Origin: a virus
DNA: 49,223 bases
Virus record (IMG/VR): IMGVR_UViG_3300023184_000191
Location: 1 to 49,223 of that record
Reading direction: 5' to 3' (one strand)
The position numbers and the translations under genes are program-made. Shown here piece by piece: positions 45,814 to 49,223 of this stretch. How positions within the stretch are numbered: position 1 is the stretch's first letter; each line of letters begins with the position of its first letter. The notes under the pieces were generated by a model, which saw only the letters and a program-made list of their open reading frames with translations, was not told the origin of the DNA and did no database searches.

Positions 45814-46440
45814 TTATTTGCCAGCCACTGCCAGGGCCGAGCCTTTGTTGAAACTGGGACTGTACAGGCTGTTGGCTTGACGCAGGCCTTTTCGTTTTGA
45901 CCAGTCATATCCGGCTCGGTGTCCTGAACAGTCTTTGGTGCATTCTGATCCTAGGAAACTGAGTTCGTCCAGTTGTTCTTCTGCCACAGCTTCATTTAGT
46001 TTGAACAAATGATACACTGTTGATCCGCCAAAGTCTGAAATTTCAACTTGATAACCCAGACTGCTGGCATATCGTTGAACTAATCTATTGTATAAATTTG
46101 TTCTGGATTGCAATTTTTGTCCTGGCTCAACGTCTTTGCTGGCACTGAAACGAATGGTCTCAGGATGTTTCATTTCAACAAACTGTTTGATGGCTTCTAA
46201 CACTGTGGCGAAGATTCTTTGTTGGTCACCTTCGCCAGTGACTTCTTGACTGTTGTTTCTGTAAAATTCCACATGCCACTCTTCGGCGTCGCTGTCATAG
46301 GGGTGGTCTAGACTAAACATGATGCTGAGATAGCCACCTTCGGGTAAAAGAACCAAGGCATCATGCGACTCGTTGCCATGCTCCCATTTCATCGCATAAG
46401 GACGATCAAAGGCTTCGGCGACAAACTCTTGTGCTCTCAT
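45814..46440 (-). CDS. probable internal head protein with cleavable N-terminus
   Basis: 208 residues. MRAQEFVAEAFDRP strongly resembles the T4 internal-protein leader MKTYQEFIAEA, with the processing point after VAE or AEA. The middle has SLDHPYDSDAEEWHVEFYRNN. The C-terminus has SECTKDCSGHRAGYDWSKRKG and SPSFNKGSALAV, a module I recall in many phage proteins. An EAVAEEQLDEL repeat also contains VAE. ATGA junction with the next gene. Confidence 0.68.
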   Translation of the reverse strand: MRAQEFVAEAFDRPYAMKWEHGNESHDALVLLPEGGYLSIMFSLDHPYDSDAEEWHVEFYRNNSQEVTGEGDQQRIFATVLEAIKQFVEMKHPETIRFSASKDVEPGQKLQSRTNLYNRLVQRYASSLGYQVEISDFGGSTVYHLFKLNEAVAEEQLDELSFLGSECTKDCSGHRAGYDWSKRKGLRQANSLYSPSFNKGSALAVAGK

Positions 46441-47222
46441 TTTTTGGGTTGAACTGCTGTGGGTACGTTTCGGTACACACGCTTGGCAGGGTCGTACACA
46501 GTCTTCATGGGGCCTAGTCCTGCCAACTTCTTAACTCTTGACACCATGGCTTGATAGTCATCGCCGTATTGGTCTGGGTCTTTGTCTTCGGGAGGATCGA
46601 TATAGTCAGCACCTGGTTTTTGTTTGCCTTCATCCATGTCATCATCATGGTCATCAGCATTCATGTCGTCGCTGCCTGCATAGTCGTTGTAACTGACATC
46701 GCTAGAATGGAAACTTTGCTGGCCATGGTTATACAAGTTCACCACAACAAAACGCTTGTCCTGGCCAAAATCAACAATGTCCCCAGTCTTGCCTTCAAAC
46801 TCTACATTGCCTGTAATAACAACAGGATCGCCTATGTTTAGTTCTTCTGCGCCAGACATCACGCCTTCTGCCATGCCTTGCTGATTTCCCATGGCCTGCT
46901 GTACTCTTTTTACTACTTCATCTCTGTATTCTTGGCGGTTAGGAACATTTGTCCAACCATACTCAGCATAGTTTACTATGGTCTGTGCATCTTTGGGACT
47001 TAGATTTGGAAATTCCTGTGCCAAGTCTTGCACAGAGTATTGTCCATATTGATTCCAAATAGCGTTGGCATCGGCGCCCTCTGCCACACTTTCCTTGGGC
47101 ACACAGTTGTTCACACGAGTACCGCCCTTGACTTTGGTCTTGGGATTGCCGATCTTTTTGTTGTGCCAGCAATGCGGGTCAAGGCGTACTTTTTCTTCAG
47201 TGAACAGGTCGTTTAAATTCAT
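46437..47222 (-). CDS. modular phage protein with VAEG motifs
   Basis: 261 residues. It begins MNLNDLFTEEKVRLDPHCWHNKKIG, then KGGTRVNNCVPKESVAEGADAN, a module I recall from other phage proteins, and QQGMAEGVMSGAEE. An acidic Asp-rich stretch (DDMNADDHDDDMDEG) and a C-terminal segment with Pro/Tyr follow. Two [VM]AEG motifs place it in the same processing group as the 1498-residue protein. Confidence 0.65.
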   Translation of the reverse strand: MNLNDLFTEEKVRLDPHCWHNKKIGNPKTKVKGGTRVNNCVPKESVAEGADANAIWNQYGQYSVQDLAQEFPNLSPKDAQTIVNYAEYGWTNVPNRQEYRDEVVKRVQQAMGNQQGMAEGVMSGAEELNIGDPVVITGNVEFEGKTGDIVDFGQDKRFVVVNLYNHGQQSFHSSDVSYNDYAGSDDMNADDHDDDMDEGKQKPGADYIDPPEDKDPDQYGDDYQAMVSRVKKLAGLGPMKTVYDPAKRVYRNVPTAVQPKK

Positions 47223-47232
47223 AGTAATATAT

Positions 47233-48399
47233 TTAGTGGAACATTAAGAATTGATTTTCTACATCAAGGCGTGGTGCGCCTAGGTCACCATGCCCTGCAG
47301 GAAACACCACAACGTTCCATTTGGGTGCAGGACCTTCGGGTATGCGATTCATTTCATCGTAGGTGATCACACTGTTGGGATCAATCTTGTATGTTTTACC
47401 TAGGTATTGTTTGAATTGTTCCCAGGCTTCGGGACTACGAACCTGTGTGCGGCCTTTTTGATCTTTTACATACTTGCCCTTGGCATCTGTAACAAACAAT
47501 CCGCGGAATTGATCCTTGTCAAGAGTGATAGCTTCCTTGGCAAAGCCACCTTGCTGACGATACATTTGCACAATCTTGTCCTCGCGGCTCTTGGCGCCGC
47601 TTGAGAACTGACCAACAACATTGTCTTGTTTGTCAGGATTGGTGATTATCTCACCAGACTTTGTGTAAAAATAGAATGTGGCACCCGGATGTTGTTTGGC
47701 CACGTCCATGGACAAGTTGTAGTATTCCTTGCTGAAAAAATCTCCTGCATCGTGAATGCGCACCAACAACTTGATACCTGCTTTGGTGGCACGAGCTTCA
47801 GCTTGACCAACTTCGTTGCTGAACATCTGCATGTATTCTTTGGGGTGATTGAGCAAGAAGTTCAATGCACGGCCTGCGCTCATTGAGCTGGCAGGGAACA
47901 TGCGATATCCACCCTTGCGAGCGTAACAGATGTTTTGACAAGAGCCAGCGCCCGGGCAAGTGGTAACTTCTACAAATTCTCCAGTGTCCTCATCCACAAC
48001 AATGCCACTCAAGGCCGGCAGCGTCAAGTCATACGTAATAGCGCCTTCTTCTTTACTCTTGGCCATTTTGGCATTTGTGCCAAGTATTTGATTGGGAGGT
48101 GTTGTGATTTGTTGAGCAAAGTCATCCAAGTCCCATTTGTCTTCGGGGTTGTCGCTCTTGATCAAGGCCTTGATGTTTGACGCATGGATAATGGGATTGA
48201 ACTTGTCTGCCTTGGTAGTAGTACCAGTCTTGATACGATCCATATAACCGTGCAATTTGTCACGACTCCAGGCCTGTTGTGGCGCATCCAGTTTGAGTGC
48301 TTCGTCTGTGGCGCTGTCTTCAATGTCCAACACTGTGACTGGGAAGCCACCCAGGGTGGTGCCACGTTCAGCAGCTTCTACAATTTGTTTGATTCTCAT
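47233..48399 (-). CDS. GP88-like cysteine-motif protein with head-targeting N-terminus
   Basis: 388 residues. MRIKQIVEAAERGTT is a capsid-targeting-like leader. The body carries TTCPGAGSCQNICYARKGGYRM (about 146-167), three cysteines in the C-x-x-A/G...C...CYA pattern I associate with the phage gene product 88 family, where they may bind a cofactor or metal.

If targeted to the head it would be injected with the DNA. CTAAATA lies just upstream of the next gene downstream; this gene itself has an ATGA junction with its upstream neighbour. Confidence 0.62.
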   Translation of the reverse strand: MRIKQIVEAAERGTTLGGFPVTVLDIEDSATDEALKLDAPQQAWSRDKLHGYMDRIKTGTTTKADKFNPIIHASNIKALIKSDNPEDKWDLDDFAQQITTPPNQILGTNAKMAKSKEEGAITYDLTLPALSGIVVDEDTGEFVEVTTCPGAGSCQNICYARKGGYRMFPASSMSAGRALNFLLNHPKEYMQMFSNEVGQAEARATKAGIKLLVRIHDAGDFFSKEYYNLSMDVAKQHPGATFYFYTKSGEIITNPDKQDNVVGQFSSGAKSREDKIVQMYRQQGGFAKEAITLDKDQFRGLFVTDAKGKYVKDQKGRTQVRSPEAWEQFKQYLGKTYKIDPNSVITYDEMNRIPEGPAPKWNVVVFPAGHGDLGAPRLDVENQFLMFH

Positions 48400-49223
48400 T
48401 TTTTATGTCCTCTGCGCATATTTAATTGCCAACGAGCCAACTGTCCTTTGCGTCCGTCAGCATGACTGGCCTTTTCAAGTTCAGCCATGGTGGCATGTTT
48501 GGGTATTCCGTGACGCTTGCTGTCGCCTTTGTCTTCAGGATGCCGCCCATCTGCAAAGTTTTCTTTTACCATGTGAGCTGCGTATTCTAATCCTAGTTTC
48601 TGAGCAATATGTTGCCATACTCCGTGCCCTGCATCATGGTCAACACTCAAAGAGCCAGGCTGACTTGGAGTACCGTAGTGCTTGACTGCGGCTGCGTATA
48701 CCGCTTGAACGATTTCAGTGATTGCACCTTTGTGTGGACCACTGCTAGTAGTTTCATGTCCAGTGCCTATGTTGATACCTATACTGCCATCGGCAATGCT
48801 GCATCCAATGACCAAACTTAATCCATCCGCAGTTTTCAAGTACACATAACCTTCTGGGGTTTGTTTTGCACGTATTGTAGGAACAATCTGTCGTGCTATG
48901 CGAGCAATAATACTATTAGCTAAGTCTTCATAAACATCAGGATTGAGTACTTTGCGTCCAGGATGCCGACCATCAGCAAAGTTTTCCGCCACACCTTGCT
49001 TGGCGGGCGGATAATATTTTACATCAACAACTTTGGTTCCTGATCCATCACTGTTCATTCTGAAATTATATTCAATCCAATTGCCAGGATTGTGCTCAAT
49101 AAAATAACTGATTACTTCAGGATCTCGTCTTATTTTTTCAGCCAATGAACCTAACACACTTATCATTCGTTCTTGTATCTCACTTTCACCCGGTTTGGTC
49201 ACCGCCTGTTTTCCTGAGTTGAT
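48396..49223 (-). CDS. phage protein with duplicated NFADGRHP module (5' end outside window)
   Basis: At least 268 residues from a GTG at 49202; the frame stays open to the window edge (INSGKQAV precedes), so the true start may lie outside. KQGVAENFADGRHPGRK (about 73-89) and VKENFADGRHPEDK recur, a tandem copy of an 8-residue block, the first behind a GVAE motif.

The C-terminus (GDSKRHGIPKHATMAELEKAS, then GRKGQLARWQLNMRRGHKK) is a basic module I recall in many phage proteins. The middle domain is unrecognised. Probably in the same processed head-protein group. Confidence 0.6.
   Translation of the reverse strand: MNSGKQAVTKPGESEIQERMISVLGSLAEKIRRDPEVISYFIEHNPGNWIEYNFRMNSDGSGTKVVDVKYYPPAKQGVAENFADGRHPGRKVLNPDVYEDLANSIIARIARQIVPTIRAKQTPEGYVYLKTADGLSLVIGCSIADGSIGINIGTGHETTSSGPHKGAITEIVQAVYAAAVKHYGTPSQPGSLSVDHDAGHGVWQHIAQKLGLEYAAHMVKENFADGRHPEDKGDSKRHGIPKHATMAELEKASHADGRKGQLARWQLNMRRGHKK

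Noticed and set aside
1-49223. CRISPR arrays, insertion sequences, attachment sites or integrase
   Set aside because: No regularly spaced repeat array, transposase, integrase or att-like duplication was seen. The direct repeats found are promoter copies and module joints.

Overview
This window looks like part of a large T4-like myovirus genome. It carries a family-B DNA polymerase, a gp45-type sliding clamp, a T4-type RNase H and a DsbA-like protein, together with dozens of tightly overlapping small genes. About 64 of roughly 67 protein genes lie on the minus strand. Three clues suggest a Betaproteobacterium (Burkholderiales-like) host: a circularly permuted two-piece tmRNA with an ANDEQFALAA tag, a TctC/Bug-type periplasmic receptor, and host-like sigma70 promoters. 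The host call is inference; the T4-like call rests on several diagnostic genes.

Layout. (1) 1-4.97 kb: a minus-strand RNA region with 16 clear tRNAs plus one partial tRNA at the window edge. Between them lie six long-stemmed hairpin elements and two larger stretches rich in RNA-like structure; one of these contains a pseudoknot and the other a tRNA-like unit without CCA. Tandem near-identical promoters at 4.84 and 4.94 kb drive the region. It also holds tiny genes with their own promoters and terminators. (2) 5.0-8.9 kb: a small gene, then an operon behind one consensus promoter encoding an outer-membrane beta-barrel, a tricarboxylate-receptor-like periplasmic protein and a PP-loop ATPase, followed by an alpha/beta hydrolase. 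(3) 8.9-10.1 kb: permuted tmRNA, one unknown gene, and tRNA-Leu, Arg and Ile2 behind another promoter. (4) 10.1-12.6 kb: small unknown genes linked by ATGA overlaps. (5) 12.6-15.7 kb: a GIY-YIG gene facing a three-gene plus-strand island. (6) 15.6-20.8 kb: MazG-like, RNase H, SGNH, cytidylyltransferase-like and QueE genes. (7) 20.8-33.3 kb: radical SAM, glycosyltransferases, sugar epimerases, aminotransferase, QueD, FolE, HIT and small genes. (8) 33.3-39.6 kb: transglycosylase (DpdA-like), clamp, methyltransferase, DNA polymerase and DsbA-like. (9) 39.7 kb to the end: a cluster of probable internal head proteins sharing head-targeting-like N-termini and G-[VM]-A-E-G motifs, with a Dps-like ferritin.

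How the genes fit together. FolE, QueD, QueE and a long transglycosylase with the full TGT signature make a plausible 7-deazaguanine DNA-modification pathway; a canonical QueC is not seen, although a PP-loop ATPase is present. The RNA region would supply tRNAs (including initiator fMet and lysidine-type Ile2) and ribosome rescue. The sugar and glycosyltransferase block probably decorates virion or host surfaces. The envelope operon may alter host uptake or exclude other phages.

The most unusual material is the structured RNA between the tRNAs, the permuted phage tmRNA with a small ORF in its spacer, the repeated promoter-abutting-ATG mini-genes, and the modular head-protein cluster.
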